A stretch of 64,000 nt of DNA from CAZGUG01 sp964625335. Its GTDB lineage: Bacteria; Bacillota; Clostridia; Ch29. Where the stretch lies: NCBI GenBank assembly GCA_964625335.1, contig CAZVBE010000004.1, positions 69,577 to 133,576 of the forward strand, in the 5' to 3' direction. The notes under the pieces were generated by a model that did no database searches, was not told where the DNA came from, and saw nothing but the letters and a program-made list of their open reading frames with translations. The position numbers and the translations under genes were made by a program. Shown piece by piece: positions 25,639-34,553 of this stretch. Position 1 is the first letter of the stretch, and the number at the start of each line of letters is the position of its first letter.

Positions 25639-26389
25639 ATTATATAAGTCCCAGGCAGTAGTAGTAGGAGATCCCCTTGAGATAAAAAACGAAACAGAGA
25701 AACAAAACAGCATTGCTGTAAGTGAGAAGCAGGTCGGGCAACATAATGAAAAAGAGGATATTCTTGATATAAAGAGCAGTGAAATAATAAAAAGGGCCCA
25801 GGATAATGCGGTGCAGCTGATAGACCAGGCAAAACAAAAAAGTTTGGATATGTACGCCAAAGCACAGGAAGACGGTTATAATACAGGATTTGAAGAAGGG
25901 TATACAAAGGGAATTGAAGAGGGGCAAATAAAAGGCAGACAGCAGGGGCTGGACACAGCCCAGGAAATGATTGAAGAAGCTTTGGAAATGAGGCGCAGGG
26001 CCCTTGAGACTAAGGAGCAAATAATAAAGGAAGCCGAAGCCGAAATAATACGCATTGTTTTGGAGGTTTCAAGAAAGCTGATTGGAGAGCAGATGAAAAT
26101 TGACAGGGAAGCAGTTTTGTGGCCTGTCAGAAAAGCTTTGGAGAAATGCGCATTTTCAAGCAAGGTCATAATGAAGGTTTCTTCGGAAGACTATGACGTT
26201 GTGGAATTGTCAAAGAATAGGCTGTTGGCCGAGCTGGAAGGGATATCCCAACTGGAGATAATAGCAGACGATGCCCTGCCTTTGGGAAGCTGCTTGCTGG
26301 AAACAGATGCGGGCTATATTAATTCAGGTTTGGAAGTGCAGCTGAGCAGAATAGAAAAATCCTTCCGGGAGTTACTGGGCCATGAATAG
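25631..26389 (+). CDS. fliH: Flagellar assembly protein FliH
   Basis: Stator-like regulator of the export ATPase FliI; 252 residues. The N-terminus LSRLYKS is family-typical. The central part is a charged coiled coil with a GxxxG-rich stretch (GYNTGFEEGYTKGIEEGQIKG), the FliH hallmark. The C-terminal domain resembles V-ATPase subunit E. It starts with TTG and overlaps the end of fliG by 8 bases, and its own stop overlaps fliI by 8 bases, so translation is coupled across the three. Confidence 0.93.
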   Translation: MSRLYKSQAVVVGDPLEIKNETEKQNSIAVSEKQVGQHNEKEDILDIKSSEIIKRAQDNAVQLIDQAKQKSLDMYAKAQEDGYNTGFEEGYTKGIEEGQIKGRQQGLDTAQEMIEEALEMRRRALETKEQIIKEAEAEIIRIVLEVSRKLIGEQMKIDREAVLWPVRKALEKCAFSSKVIMKVSSEDYDVVELSKNRLLAELEGISQLEIIADDALPLGSCLLETDAGYINSGLEVQLSRIEKSFRELLGHE

Positions 26390-27695
26390 CATTAAACTTG
26401 ACAAGTACAGCGCTGCTTTAAAGGAACTGGATACTTTAAAATACAGTGGCAGGGTGAGCAAGGTAATAGGCCTTACCATCGAGGCGATAGGCCCATCGGT
26501 AAATATAGGGGAAATATGTGATGTATTTTCGGTAAAGAACAAAAATCCGATAAAGGCTGAAGTGGTAGGCTTCAAGAATAATACAGTGCTTCTTATGCCC
26601 CTGGGAGACATGGAAGGGATAGGACCGGGGAGCGGAGTAGTAGCCACGGGGGATACACTGAGGGTGCCGGTTGGGGAAGGCCTGCTGGGTAGAGTACTGG
26701 ACGGTCTTGGGAATCCCATTGACGGGTTGGGGCCGTTGCAGTTTAGCAGGATGTTTCCGGTGACCAATCCACCTCCAAATCCCCTGTTAAGAAAGAAGAT
26801 AAACGAAGTACTGGAATTGGGCATAAAATCCATTGACGGACTGCTTACCTGCGGCAAGGGCCAGAGAATAGGCATATTTTCGGGAAGCGGTATAGGGAAA
26901 AGCACCCTTTTGGGTATGATTGCAAGAAACACTTCTGCCGATATAAATATAATAGGGCTTATTGGTGAGCGAGGCAGGGAAGTAAGGGAGTTTCTTGAGA
27001 ATGACCTGGGCCGGGAGGGATTGAAAAGGTCAGTGGTTGTAGTGGCAACCTCAGACCAGCCGGCGCTTGTGCGGCTGAAAAGCGCACAATTGGTTACTGC
27101 AATTGCCGAATTTTTCAGAAGCATGGGCAAGGATGTGATTTTAATGATGGATTCTCTTACAAGATTTGCCCTTGCCCAGAGGGAAGTCGGTTTGGCCATA
27201 GGGGAGCCGCCTGTCACCCGGGGATATACGCCTTCGGTATTTGCAGTGTTGCCTAAACTATTGGAAAGGTCAGGCACGGCAACATCCGGGTCAATAACAG
27301 GGCTGTATGCAGTTCTGGTAGACAGAGATGATTTGAATGAACCGATAACGGATGCGGTAAGGGGAATACTGGACGGACATATTGTACTGTCCCGGAGCCT
27401 CGCCAACAAGAATCATTACCCCGCCATCGATATACTGCAGAGCATCAGCAGGCTTATGCCAAACATAGTTGATACCGGTCATCACACCAGTGCCCTGAGG
27501 ATTAAGGATACTATGGCGGTTTACAAAAACGCAGAGGATTTGATAAGCATAGGGGCATATAACCGGGGAAGCAATCCGAAAATAGACTATGCAATAGATA
27601 AAATCGAAATAATTAATAATTTTCTGAAGCAGGGGATAAAAGAGAAGGTAAGTTTTGAAAGCACCATTGAAGAATTGACCAGTTTGCTTGACTAA
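26382..27695 (+). CDS. fliI: Flagellum-specific ATPase FliI
   Basis: ATPase of the flagellar type III export apparatus, related to the F1 beta subunit; 437 residues. Walker A GSGIGKST (about residue 168), GERGREVREFLE, Walker B VILMMDSLTRFALAQREVGL and GEPPVTRGYTPSVFA are all present. Works with FliH and FliJ, both adjacent. The 345-codon open frame on the opposite strand is a shadow of this conserved gene. Confidence 0.98.
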   Translation: MNSIKLDKYSAALKELDTLKYSGRVSKVIGLTIEAIGPSVNIGEICDVFSVKNKNPIKAEVVGFKNNTVLLMPLGDMEGIGPGSGVVATGDTLRVPVGEGLLGRVLDGLGNPIDGLGPLQFSRMFPVTNPPPNPLLRKKINEVLELGIKSIDGLLTCGKGQRIGIFSGSGIGKSTLLGMIARNTSADINIIGLIGERGREVREFLENDLGREGLKRSVVVVATSDQPALVRLKSAQLVTAIAEFFRSMGKDVILMMDSLTRFALAQREVGLAIGEPPVTRGYTPSVFAVLPKLLERSGTATSGSITGLYAVLVDRDDLNEPITDAVRGILDGHIVLSRSLANKNHYPAIDILQSISRLMPNIVDTGHHTSALRIKDTMAVYKNAEDLISIGAYNRGSNPKIDYAIDKIEIINNFLKQGIKEKVSFESTIEELTSLLD

Positions 27696-27707
27696 GGAGT
27701 GTTTTCG

Positions 27708-28151
27708 ATGAACAGCGGATTTAATTTCAGGTTGCAGAGGGTATTGGATTACAGGGAACATTTAAAAAAGCAAAAAGCAGGGGAACTCACTGAATACATA
27801 AGTCATCTGGAACAGGAAAAAAATGCCCTGAGCTGTTTGGCGGATACAAAAAACAGCCTTGTCGATGATATGGACAGCAAATGCAATGAGGGAATACAGG
27901 TTGGGTACCTGGTACAGTGTAACAAGTACATAGATCAGCTAAACAGGTTTATCGACAAGCAAAGGGAGAACGTATCAGATATTGAAAAAAGGGTAGAAGA
28001 ATGCCGCGAAAATGTTGTGGAGGCCTCAAGGAACAAAGAGGTTATTGAAAGGCTCAAGGCAAGGCATTATGGAAGGTTCTCATACCACCTGTCAATGGAA
28101 CAGGAGAAGGAAGTAGAAGACCTGGTAAATAACCGAAATATAAGCCTTTAG
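27708..28151 (+). CDS. fliJ: Flagellar export protein FliJ
   Basis: Coiled-coil export chaperone and FliI stalk protein; 147 residues. FNFRLQRVLDYREHLKKQKAGEL is the typical start, and long heptad-rich helices follow. The start is ATG 27708, with AAGGAG 9 bases upstream; the GTG at 27699 overlaps that site. Identification rests on the N-terminal motif, size and position after fliI. Confidence 0.92.
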   Translation: MNSGFNFRLQRVLDYREHLKKQKAGELTEYISHLEQEKNALSCLADTKNSLVDDMDSKCNEGIQVGYLVQCNKYIDQLNRFIDKQRENVSDIEKRVEECRENVVEASRNKEVIERLKARHYGRFSYHLSMEQEKEVEDLVNNRNISL

Positions 28152-28160
28152 GAGGTAACC

Positions 28161-28760
28161 ATGGCTAAGGCGAAAAAGACAAAGGAGAAGAAACCGAAGG
28201 ATAAAAGGAACTACAAAATATGGAGAATACTCCTTGTGATAATAATAGCAGTGGCATTAACCCTTGGTATTGGCATAGCATTCAATCTGGGAGGTATGGG
28301 CGTAAAGACAAATAATTTTCTGGCAGGTATCCCTATAGCTAATAGTTTCATCAAACCGGTACAGCAAGCAAAAACCGCAGAGGAGCTGAAAAAGGAAAGC
28401 CAGGAAAGCGCCATGAAAATGCTTGAGCAGGAGCGGACAAATCTTGAGGAATTATCCGACAATCTGGCTGCATGGGAACTGCAGCTTAAGGCAAAGGAAG
28501 AGGAACTCATGGAACAAAAAGAAGCTGTTGCAGAACTGCAGCAGAGGCTGGATACCCGCTTACACAATATAGAGGAACTGGTTTCCTATTATGAGAGTAT
28601 GGATGCATCCGATGCGGTAAATATATTGAACAATATATCCGATAATGAACTTATAATAGTAATTTTGAAAAATATGAAGCAGCAGAAATGCTCCGAAATC
28701 CTTGCTGCAATGGAGCCGAGAAAGGCGGCAAGGCTTATAGAGATAATGTCTGTCATGTAA
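28161..28760 (+). CDS. YlxF/MotE-like flagellar protein with MgtE-N-like domain
   Basis: A 199-residue membrane protein in the place of Bacillus ylxF, between fliJ and fliK. A lysine-rich N-terminus leads into one membrane helix (about residues 21-42), then a coiled coil (about 73-140), then a C-terminal MgtE N-domain-like segment (SDAVNILNNISDNELIIVILKNMK, MEPRKAARLIEIM). Its relative MotE is a chaperone of the stator in alphaproteobacteria; the function in Bacillota is not settled. Located 9 bases after fliJ with GGAGGTAACC before ATG. Confidence 0.82.
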   Translation: MAKAKKTKEKKPKDKRNYKIWRILLVIIIAVALTLGIGIAFNLGGMGVKTNNFLAGIPIANSFIKPVQQAKTAEELKKESQESAMKMLEQERTNLEELSDNLAAWELQLKAKEEELMEQKEAVAELQQRLDTRLHNIEELVSYYESMDASDAVNILNNISDNELIIVILKNMKQQKCSEILAAMEPRKAARLIEIMSVM

Positions 28761-28821
28761 CAGGTATTTCGGGGATAAGACATCCCGTGTACATAAGCAT
28801 ATAAGGAAGGGAGGTGAATAA

Positions 28822-30042
28822 ATGCAAATAGCAGCGGTGGAAACTGCCGGCGGGATGTCGGCAGCAGGAAAGGGCGGTCAGGTTCCGGAAAAGGACCAAA
28901 ACCTAAAGGAAACGCCTTTTGCAGGTCTTCTGGGAGAATTGCTCATGATAGAGACCGGAAACAAAGAACAGGAGGCCGCGCAGGAAGAAGAAATGGAAAT
29001 TACGCAAATGCCACGGGTTTTATACCCTTTAGGTTTTTGTGTTCAACCGGAAGAAGAGCAGACACAGGAAATCCCTGAGGGTAATTATGCAAAGCCCCTT
29101 AACAAAGTCCCCGCAGGCATTGAGAATACCGGCGATGTAATGCTGCAGTCCGGCATACCGGAGAATACAGACGATGAAGAAATACCAGTTCTTTTTCCAC
29201 AGACGGATGAAGAAAACCAGGAAAACCTTCAGGCAAAGCCTGGCCAGACCGGTAACGGTGAGCAGCTGCAAAGGGGCAGGACAGACCGGCCGGGCAGCGA
29301 ACAGCAGGCGGACAGCAACAAACCGATTGAGGGGCATTCTGATGAAACACGTGGGGAACCTGCGGCTAAACTGACTGCCAACAATGAAAGAGGCCGTAAC
29401 CAGGGGGAAGGTATTAGTGAGGACAAGCCCATACCATATGAACCCCGGCTCAATGACAAACTCCCACCCGTTGAGGAGAGGAGTCTTGTTTCAGGAAAGA
29501 ATAAAGGCGAAGAGATTGGTGATTTAAAGCACAGGCCGGAGAGCAACAGCCCGGGAACGGATTTTTGGAACCAACTTGAGAGCAAAATCACATATGACAG
29601 GTCGGAACATCAGTCTAAACCTCCGGAAGGCAGGGATTTTGCTCTAATAGACCAGGTGGTAAACAAAATGAAGATAATGATAGGTTCCAGAAAGACAGAG
29701 ATCAGTATGCAGCTAAAACCGGAAAGCCTTGGCAGGTTGAGTCTTAAATTGACAGTGGTAGATGGGGTGCTTAATGGAAAAATGATTGTACAAAACAACC
29801 AGGCTAAGAGCTTAATACAGGCAAACCTCGCCGAACTACGGGAAAGCCTTGAACAGCAAGGTATCCCGGTTAGCAAATTTCAAGTAAATGTGGGAGGGGG
29901 AGGCGAATATAAACAGCAGCAGTTCTTCCAGGAGAACCGGCAAACCTTTCACGGGAAACCCACGGCCGACCCATACGGGGAAATTGAAGAGGAAGAATTC
30001 ATAAGCTGGAAAGGGGAAGGAACAATCGAATTACTGGCGTAG
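28822..30042 (+). CDS. fliK: Flagellar hook-length control protein FliK
   Basis: Secreted molecular ruler that switches the export gate (FlhB) from hook to filament substrates; 406 residues. The first 270 residues are acidic, low in hydrophobics and poorly conserved. The C-terminal domain (about 275-355) has the FliK pattern ISMQLKPESLGRLSLKL, then a helix with AKSLIQANLAELRESLEQQGI. Position between ylxF and flgD agrees with the standard order. GGAAGGGAGGTG precedes the ATG. Confidence 0.92.
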   Translation: MQIAAVETAGGMSAAGKGGQVPEKDQNLKETPFAGLLGELLMIETGNKEQEAAQEEEMEITQMPRVLYPLGFCVQPEEEQTQEIPEGNYAKPLNKVPAGIENTGDVMLQSGIPENTDDEEIPVLFPQTDEENQENLQAKPGQTGNGEQLQRGRTDRPGSEQQADSNKPIEGHSDETRGEPAAKLTANNERGRNQGEGISEDKPIPYEPRLNDKLPPVEERSLVSGKNKGEEIGDLKHRPESNSPGTDFWNQLESKITYDRSEHQSKPPEGRDFALIDQVVNKMKIMIGSRKTEISMQLKPESLGRLSLKLTVVDGVLNGKMIVQNNQAKSLIQANLAELRESLEQQGIPVSKFQVNVGGGGEYKQQQFFQENRQTFHGKPTADPYGEIEEEEFISWKGEGTIELLA

Positions 30043-30054
30043 GAGGTGAAATAT

Positions 30055-30555
30055 ATGCAGGTAAACGGTACGGCCTCATCAAACGGATATGGAGAAACCT
30101 ACAGCAGCGAGCTGCAAAAGAACGATGCGATGGGTAAGGATGCTTTTTTACAGCTCCTTGTCAATCAGCTCAGGAATCAGGACCCGCTTAATCCGGTGGA
30201 TGATAAGGAGTTTCTGGCGCAGATGGCCCAGTTCAGTACCCTTGAACAGGTACAGAATTTGAATGAAAGCTTTAATGCAGGCCTGAATAATCTGCTCGAA
30301 ACGGTGGACGGGGGACTGTATGACAATTATAAGGCCCTGGTCGGCATTAACAGCAATCTTATAATGCAGCAGAACTTCCAGGCCATGAATTTGCTGGGGA
30401 AGGATATAACTGCGGTCGTAGAAACGGATGGGCAAGAGGAAACCATACAGGGTACAGTCCAGAGTGTCTCCTTTAAAGAGGGCAGAGTGCAAATTGAAGT
30501 TGATGGCAGTCAGATCTATATGGACGAGATTACACAGTTTGATATAGAACAGTAA
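30055..30555 (+). CDS. flgD: Flagellar hook capping protein FlgD
   Basis: Scaffold for hook polymerisation; 166 residues. Its signature is LGKDAFLQLLVNQLRNQDPLNP-like (here MGKDAFLQLLVNQLRNQDP and DDKEFLAQMAQFSTLEQVQNLN). A short C-terminal beta domain follows (LLGKDITAVVETDGQEETI). ATG 30055 is taken as start, since the GTG at 30046 lies in GGAGGTG. Lacks the larger C-terminal region of Salmonella FlgD, as usual in Clostridia. Confidence 0.95.
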   Translation: MQVNGTASSNGYGETYSSELQKNDAMGKDAFLQLLVNQLRNQDPLNPVDDKEFLAQMAQFSTLEQVQNLNESFNAGLNNLLETVDGGLYDNYKALVGINSNLIMQQNFQAMNLLGKDITAVVETDGQEETIQGTVQSVSFKEGRVQIEVDGSQIYMDEITQFDIEQ

Positions 30556-30596
30556 CTGTCGCAGCAGAAATCAAGCCCATAATGGGAGGGGCAATG

Positions 30597-30980
30597 ATGA
30601 GCGGAATAAATCAAATCAACAACAAAATACTGCCTGCAACCAGCGGAACAGTAAAAAAGCCTGGCGAAACAAGGGTCAAACCTGACGCAAGCTTCAAGGA
30701 ATTGCTGGATACTGCGAACAGCAGCCTTAAGGTCTCTGTGTCAAAACACGCCCAGGTTAGGATGCAGTCAAGGAACATAATGCTTGATAAGGGTCAGGTG
30801 GAAAGGTTAAATCTGGCGGTAGAAAGGGCAAGACAAAAGGGGATCAGGGATACCCTTGTACTTATGGACGATAAGGCCTTTGTGGTAAACGTCAAGAATA
30901 CCACCATAATTACCGCGGCAAACCGTGAAGCCTTAAAAGACAGAGTATTTACAAATATAGACGGAGCTGTAATAGTGTAG
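30597..30980 (+). CDS. TIGR02530-type flagellar operon protein
   Basis: A 127-residue protein of a family found only in flagellar operons of Bacillota, between flgD and flgE. Its core is VSKHAQVRMQSRNIMLDKGQ followed by RQKGIRDTLVLMDDKAFVVNVKN and ITAANREALKD. It has no membrane segment. The function is not established. Start ATG 30597 (or 30594), with GGAGGGG 5 bases before; the ATG at 30582 precedes that site. Confidence 0.85.
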   Translation: MSGINQINNKILPATSGTVKKPGETRVKPDASFKELLDTANSSLKVSVSKHAQVRMQSRNIMLDKGQVERLNLAVERARQKGIRDTLVLMDDKAFVVNVKNTTIITAANREALKDRVFTNIDGAVIV

Positions 30981-31002
30981 CCGGACCTTCACAGGGGGCA
31001 CT

Positions 31003-31028
31003 GCTTTCCCGAACGACAGAAGGAAAGC
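31003..31028 (+). other. Short hairpin upstream of flgE
   Basis: GCTTTCC (31003-31009) pairs with GGAAAGC (31022-31028) with a 12-base loop, in the 77-base gap before flgE. No U-run follows, so it is not a terminator; it may affect mRNA stability. Confidence 0.3.
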
Positions 31029-31057
31029 GTTACAGCTATAAAAGGAGGTCACGCAAT

Positions 31058-32302
31058 ATGATGCGTTCGTTGTTTTCTGGTGTTTCGGGCCTAAGGGCAC
31101 ACCAGACCAGAATGGATGTTATAGGTAATAATATATCAAATGTCAATACGGTGGGATACAAGTCGTCAAGAGCAACGTTTCAGGAGATTTTCAGCGAAAC
31201 ACTGAAGGGAGCCGGAGCGCCGGAAGGCGGAAGGGGAGGTACAAATCCACAGCAGGTGGGACTTGGAATTAGCCTGGCATCAATAGATACACTGCACACA
31301 AGAGGCAGCATTGAGTCTACCGGCTACCCACTTGACCTGGCGATAGAAGGGAATGGCTTCTTTGTGGTATCCGATGGAGGCGCCCCCAAGTTCACAAGGG
31401 CGGGTAATTTCACAAGGGATACCGAGGGTAACATAGTAAACGGCAACGGGTTCAGGGTGCTGGGTTGGATGGCGGATCAATTAGGAGATATTGATACCAC
31501 CGTTTCTCCCGGCGCAATTCAGATACCCAAGGATTTACAGATGCAGCCCCTGGCGACAAGCGCGATAAAGATAATCGGGAATTTGGACGCAGACACTGCT
31601 GTAGATGGTATTGTACCCTTTGAAACAGAGATTTTCGATGAACTTGGAAGAAAGAACAAGCTGTCCTTTGAACTGAGAAAAACCGCTGATGATACGTGGG
31701 AGATATGCTCGGATGGAAATTCCGGCAGAGTAAAAGTCACTCCTCCAAATGGAACTGCTCAGGAGGTAACCCTTACTGGGGCTCCTACAATAGTGTTTGA
31801 CGACGGGAGGCTGACATCGGCCGGAAGCTTTACCATAGACGGATTAGGGCCGATACCTGATGATATAACCGTTGATATATCGGATATCCACCAGTTTGCA
31901 GCGGAATCCGGTGTAGACCCCCTGGAGGTGGACGGGTATGCCTTAGGAAGTCTTGAAACCTTCAACTTTGACGCTTCAGGGGTTGCCACGGGGGTGTTCA
32001 CAAACGGACAGGAAAAGGTAATAGCCAGGGTAGCGCTGGCCAGCTTCAACAACCCTTCCGGTTTACAAAAGCTGGGCACCAACCTGTATGTTCAGACTCC
32101 CAATTCGGGACAACCTTCGGTTGGTATAGCGGGGGACCACGGAAGGGGCACAATAAATCCGAGTTCCCTTGAGATGTCCAATGTGGATATTTCAAAGGAA
32201 TTTACCGATATGATAATAACCCAGAGGGGGTTTCAGGCAAATTCAAGGATAATTACCACCTCGGATGAAATGCTTCAGGAACTGGTTAATCTGAAGAGAT
32301 AA
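31058..32302 (+). CDS. flgE: Flagellar hook protein FlgE
   Basis: Hook subunit, 414 residues. The N-terminal rod/hook motif SLFSGVSGLRAHQTRMDVIG and NNISNVNTVGYKSSRATF, the FlgE/F/G insertion domain (YPLDLAIEGNGFFVVSDGG in part) and the C-terminal helix (SNVDISKEFTDMIITQRGFQ, then ANSRIITTSDEMLQELVNL) are all present. Size and position after flgD argue for the hook rather than FlgG rod protein. AAAAGGAGGT is 8 bases before the first of two consecutive ATGs. Confidence 0.93.
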   Translation: MMRSLFSGVSGLRAHQTRMDVIGNNISNVNTVGYKSSRATFQEIFSETLKGAGAPEGGRGGTNPQQVGLGISLASIDTLHTRGSIESTGYPLDLAIEGNGFFVVSDGGAPKFTRAGNFTRDTEGNIVNGNGFRVLGWMADQLGDIDTTVSPGAIQIPKDLQMQPLATSAIKIIGNLDADTAVDGIVPFETEIFDELGRKNKLSFELRKTADDTWEICSDGNSGRVKVTPPNGTAQEVTLTGAPTIVFDDGRLTSAGSFTIDGLGPIPDDITVDISDIHQFAAESGVDPLEVDGYALGSLETFNFDASGVATGVFTNGQEKVIARVALASFNNPSGLQKLGTNLYVQTPNSGQPSVGIAGDHGRGTINPSSLEMSNVDISKEFTDMIITQRGFQANSRIITTSDEMLQELVNLKR

Positions 32303-32307
32303 ATAGA

Positions 32308-32347
32308 CCGGCGGGGATTCCTGTATTGTAAAGGGTATCTCCGCCGG
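32308..32347 (+). other. Strong hairpin between flgE and flbD
   Basis: CCGGCGGGGAT (32308-32318) pairs with ATCTCCGCCGG (32337-32347), 11 base pairs with one G-U, enclosing an 18-base loop. It is followed by AAAAAAAGAG, not U's, so termination is unlikely. In a long operon such a stem may mark an RNA processing or stabilising site after the highly expressed hook gene. Confidence 0.5.
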
Positions 32348-32367
32348 AAAAAAAGAGGGGGCTTATC

Positions 32368-32559
32368 ATGATTAAGGTTACAAGGATAAACGGGAAAGAG
32401 TTTGTAATAAACGCAGAGCAGATAGAATTTGCCGAAGAAACGCCGGATACCGTGATTTCCCTGATATCCGGCAAGAAGGTTGTAGTGAGCGAAAGCATAG
32501 ACGAGATTATCCGGAGGGTTGTTGAGTATAAGAGCAGCATTCTTCGCTCATTTCAATGA
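32368..32559 (+). CDS. swrD: FlbD/SwrD family flagellar protein
   Basis: A 63-residue protein, MIKVTRINGKEFVINAEQIEFAEETPDTVI in start pattern (given in part), typical of FlbD. In Bacillus subtilis the homologue SwrD increases motor torque needed for swarming. Adjacent to motA and motB here, which fits a stator-related role. GAGGGGGC is its ribosome binding site. Confidence 0.9.
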   Translation: MIKVTRINGKEFVINAEQIEFAEETPDTVISLISGKKVVVSESIDEIIRRVVEYKSSILRSFQ

Positions 32560-32577
32560 ACAAGTGAGGTGTAGACA

Positions 32578-33390
32578 ATGGATATTTCAACCGCGTTGGG
32601 GATAGCACTGGGGATTACCTTCCTGATAATAGGGATTTTAATAAATGGCGCACTGGGCACCTATTATGACCAGGCTTCAATTATGATAGTGCTAGGAGGC
32701 ACTATTGCAGCTACCCTCATCAGCTTTCCACTGCCTAAGTTCAGGGAAACGTTAAGAAGCGTAAGGCATATATTCTTTGGTAAGGAACTGGATGCCGCCG
32801 AGGCTATAGAAAATATCATTGAATTGGCCAACGTTGCCAGAAAAGAAGGCCTGCTTGCCTTGGAAGAGGCCGCCTTGCAATTGGATGACGATTTTTTAAA
32901 AAAAGGTATTTTGCTGATAGTCGACGGTACAGACCCGGAGCTTGTTAGGAATATACTTGAGACCGAGCTTGCCTTTGTGGAAGAAAGGCACAGTATGGGT
33001 CAGGGACTTTTCGAGACAATGGGCAGTTATTCGCCGGCCTTTGGTATGATAGGGACCCTTATCGGTCTGATAAATATGTTAAAAACCCTTGAGGATCCTT
33101 CCACTGTGGGTCCCAATATGGCGGTGGCACTTATAACTACGTTTTATGGCGCAGTATTAGCGTATTTATTCTTCCTGCCAATGGCACGAAAACTTAAGGT
33201 AAGGAGCAAGGAAGAGATACTGCTGAAGGAAATCCTTGTTGAGGGTATGCTTTCGATACAGGCCGGTGAAAATCCGAGAATTATTGAAGAAAAGCTTATC
33301 GCATTCCTGGCACCGAAAATAAGGGAAAAGGCTAAGAAGGAAAAGGAGAAGGAAAGCGGGGAGGAAGCCAATGCGAACGCGGCAGAGTAA
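32578..33390 (+). CDS. motA: Flagellar motor stator protein MotA
   Basis: Proton or sodium channel component of the stator, 270 residues with four membrane helices (about 5-22, 33-50, 150-172, 184-204). The cytoplasmic loop carries the charged torque residues. GTLIGLINMLKTLEDPSTVGPNMAVAL is split around the conserved proline and is highly characteristic. A charged C-terminal tail is rich in Lys/Glu. It overlaps motB by 20 bases. Ion specificity cannot be read reliably. Confidence 0.95.
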   Translation: MDISTALGIALGITFLIIGILINGALGTYYDQASIMIVLGGTIAATLISFPLPKFRETLRSVRHIFFGKELDAAEAIENIIELANVARKEGLLALEEAALQLDDDFLKKGILLIVDGTDPELVRNILETELAFVEERHSMGQGLFETMGSYSPAFGMIGTLIGLINMLKTLEDPSTVGPNMAVALITTFYGAVLAYLFFLPMARKLKVRSKEEILLKEILVEGMLSIQAGENPRIIEEKLIAFLAPKIREKAKKEKEKESGEEANANAAE

Positions 33391-34111
33391 AAACGGCAAT
33401 GGTGACGCCGGGAACGGCGACTGGATTACAACCTACAGCGACCTTGTAACATTGCTTCTGTGTTTTTTCGTTTTACTTTTCTCTTTCTCTGAGATTGATG
33501 CGAGAAAGTTTGAGGCAATAGTAAAATCCTTTCAGGGGTCGGCCGGTGTGCTGGATATGGGCAAGACCATTGACGAGGACAGGTACATAAGTCAGGCCCT
33601 AAGCAGTGACAAACTCTTCATGGACCAGATTGAGGCAGAAAGCCTTGAAAAACTACACATGAAGCTGGATGAGTACATAAAGGAGAATAACCTTGAGGCG
33701 ACTATTGTGCTGGGCGTGGAGGAACGGGGACTGCTTATAAGATTTACCGATCAGGTACTCTTCGATTCAGGGAAGGCGGTAATTAAGCCGGAGGCCATAC
33801 CTATTATGCTGAACATTGGGGAGATTCTTATGACAAATAACCGTTTTATAAGGGTCGAAGGCCATACCGACAATGTCCCTATAAGTACGTTGCTGTATCC
33901 TTCCAACTGGGAGTTGTCTACCAGCAGGGCGGTAAACGTGGTTAAGTTTTTTCTGGAGGAGGTTGGCATTGCCCCTGCCAGGCTCTCGGCGGCAGGATAC
34001 GGAGAATATCATCCTATCGCTTATAACGACAGCTACGAAAACCGCCAGAAAAACCGCAGAGTGGATGTGGTTATCCTAAGAGAAATACATGCAATAAACG
34101 AACCTAATTAG
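33371..34111 (+). CDS. motB: Flagellar motor stator protein MotB
   Basis: Peptidoglycan-anchored partner of MotA, 246 residues. A single N-terminal membrane helix includes the ion-binding aspartate D24 in WITTYSDLVTLLLCFF. The C-terminal OmpA-like domain (about 120-240) shows VEGHTDNVPIS, NWELSTSRAVNVVKF and SAAGYGEYHPIAYN, with the peptidoglycan-binding NRRVDVVI end. The start lies within the motA tail, so translation is coupled. Confidence 0.96.
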   Translation: MRTRQSKNGNGDAGNGDWITTYSDLVTLLLCFFVLLFSFSEIDARKFEAIVKSFQGSAGVLDMGKTIDEDRYISQALSSDKLFMDQIEAESLEKLHMKLDEYIKENNLEATIVLGVEERGLLIRFTDQVLFDSGKAVIKPEAIPIMLNIGEILMTNNRFIRVEGHTDNVPISTLLYPSNWELSTSRAVNVVKFFLEEVGIAPARLSAAGYGEYHPIAYNDSYENRQKNRRVDVVILREIHAINEPN

Positions 34112-34125
34112 GACGGGGTGAAACT

Positions 34126-34539
34126 ATGAATACAAAGAAAATTCTTTTAATATTCCTGTTAGTCATTCTGGCAATCGTAATAATAATTGCAGCTGTCTAT
34201 TATTTAACCGAAGCAAAGTCAGGAGAAAAGAAACTGGAGACTGTGATAATACCTACCGGAGGAAAGTTCCAGACAAATCTAAAGGACAGCAAAAATATTA
34301 TTCTGCTTAATTATCAGATTGAGGTACAGGACGATAAAAAGCTGCTGGCGCTGATAGATGAGAGATGTACGGAAGTAAGGAGCAGGGTACTTGATATTTT
34401 AAGGGATAAGACTATGGAAGAGGTGGATGGAACCCAGGGAAAGGTTAACCTTGAAACGGAAATTTTGCAGTATTATCGTTCTCTGTTTGGCAGGGAGGAA
34501 ATAATAGACGTGTTTATTGACGATTTAGTGGTTCAATAG
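34126..34539 (+). CDS. fliL: Flagellar basal body-associated protein FliL
   Basis: Single-pass membrane protein that surrounds the stator; 137 residues. The N-terminal membrane helix (about 5-26, ILLIFLLVILAIVIIIAAVYY split by charge) and periplasmic domain with FQTNLKDSKNIILLNYQIEV and the C-terminal VFIDDLVVQ fit FliL. GACGGGGTG ribosome binding site before ATG. Confidence 0.9.
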   Translation: MNTKKILLIFLLVILAIVIIIAAVYYLTEAKSGEKKLETVIIPTGGKFQTNLKDSKNIILLNYQIEVQDDKKLLALIDERCTEVRSRVLDILRDKTMEEVDGTQGKVNLETEILQYYRSLFGREEIIDVFIDDLVVQ

Positions 34540-34553
34540 AGGGGGGAGAAAAT

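Noticed and set aside
26372..27409. 345-codon open frame on the minus strand
   Set aside because: Lies wholly over fliI, has no recognisable protein and arises from the codon pattern of the conserved gene.
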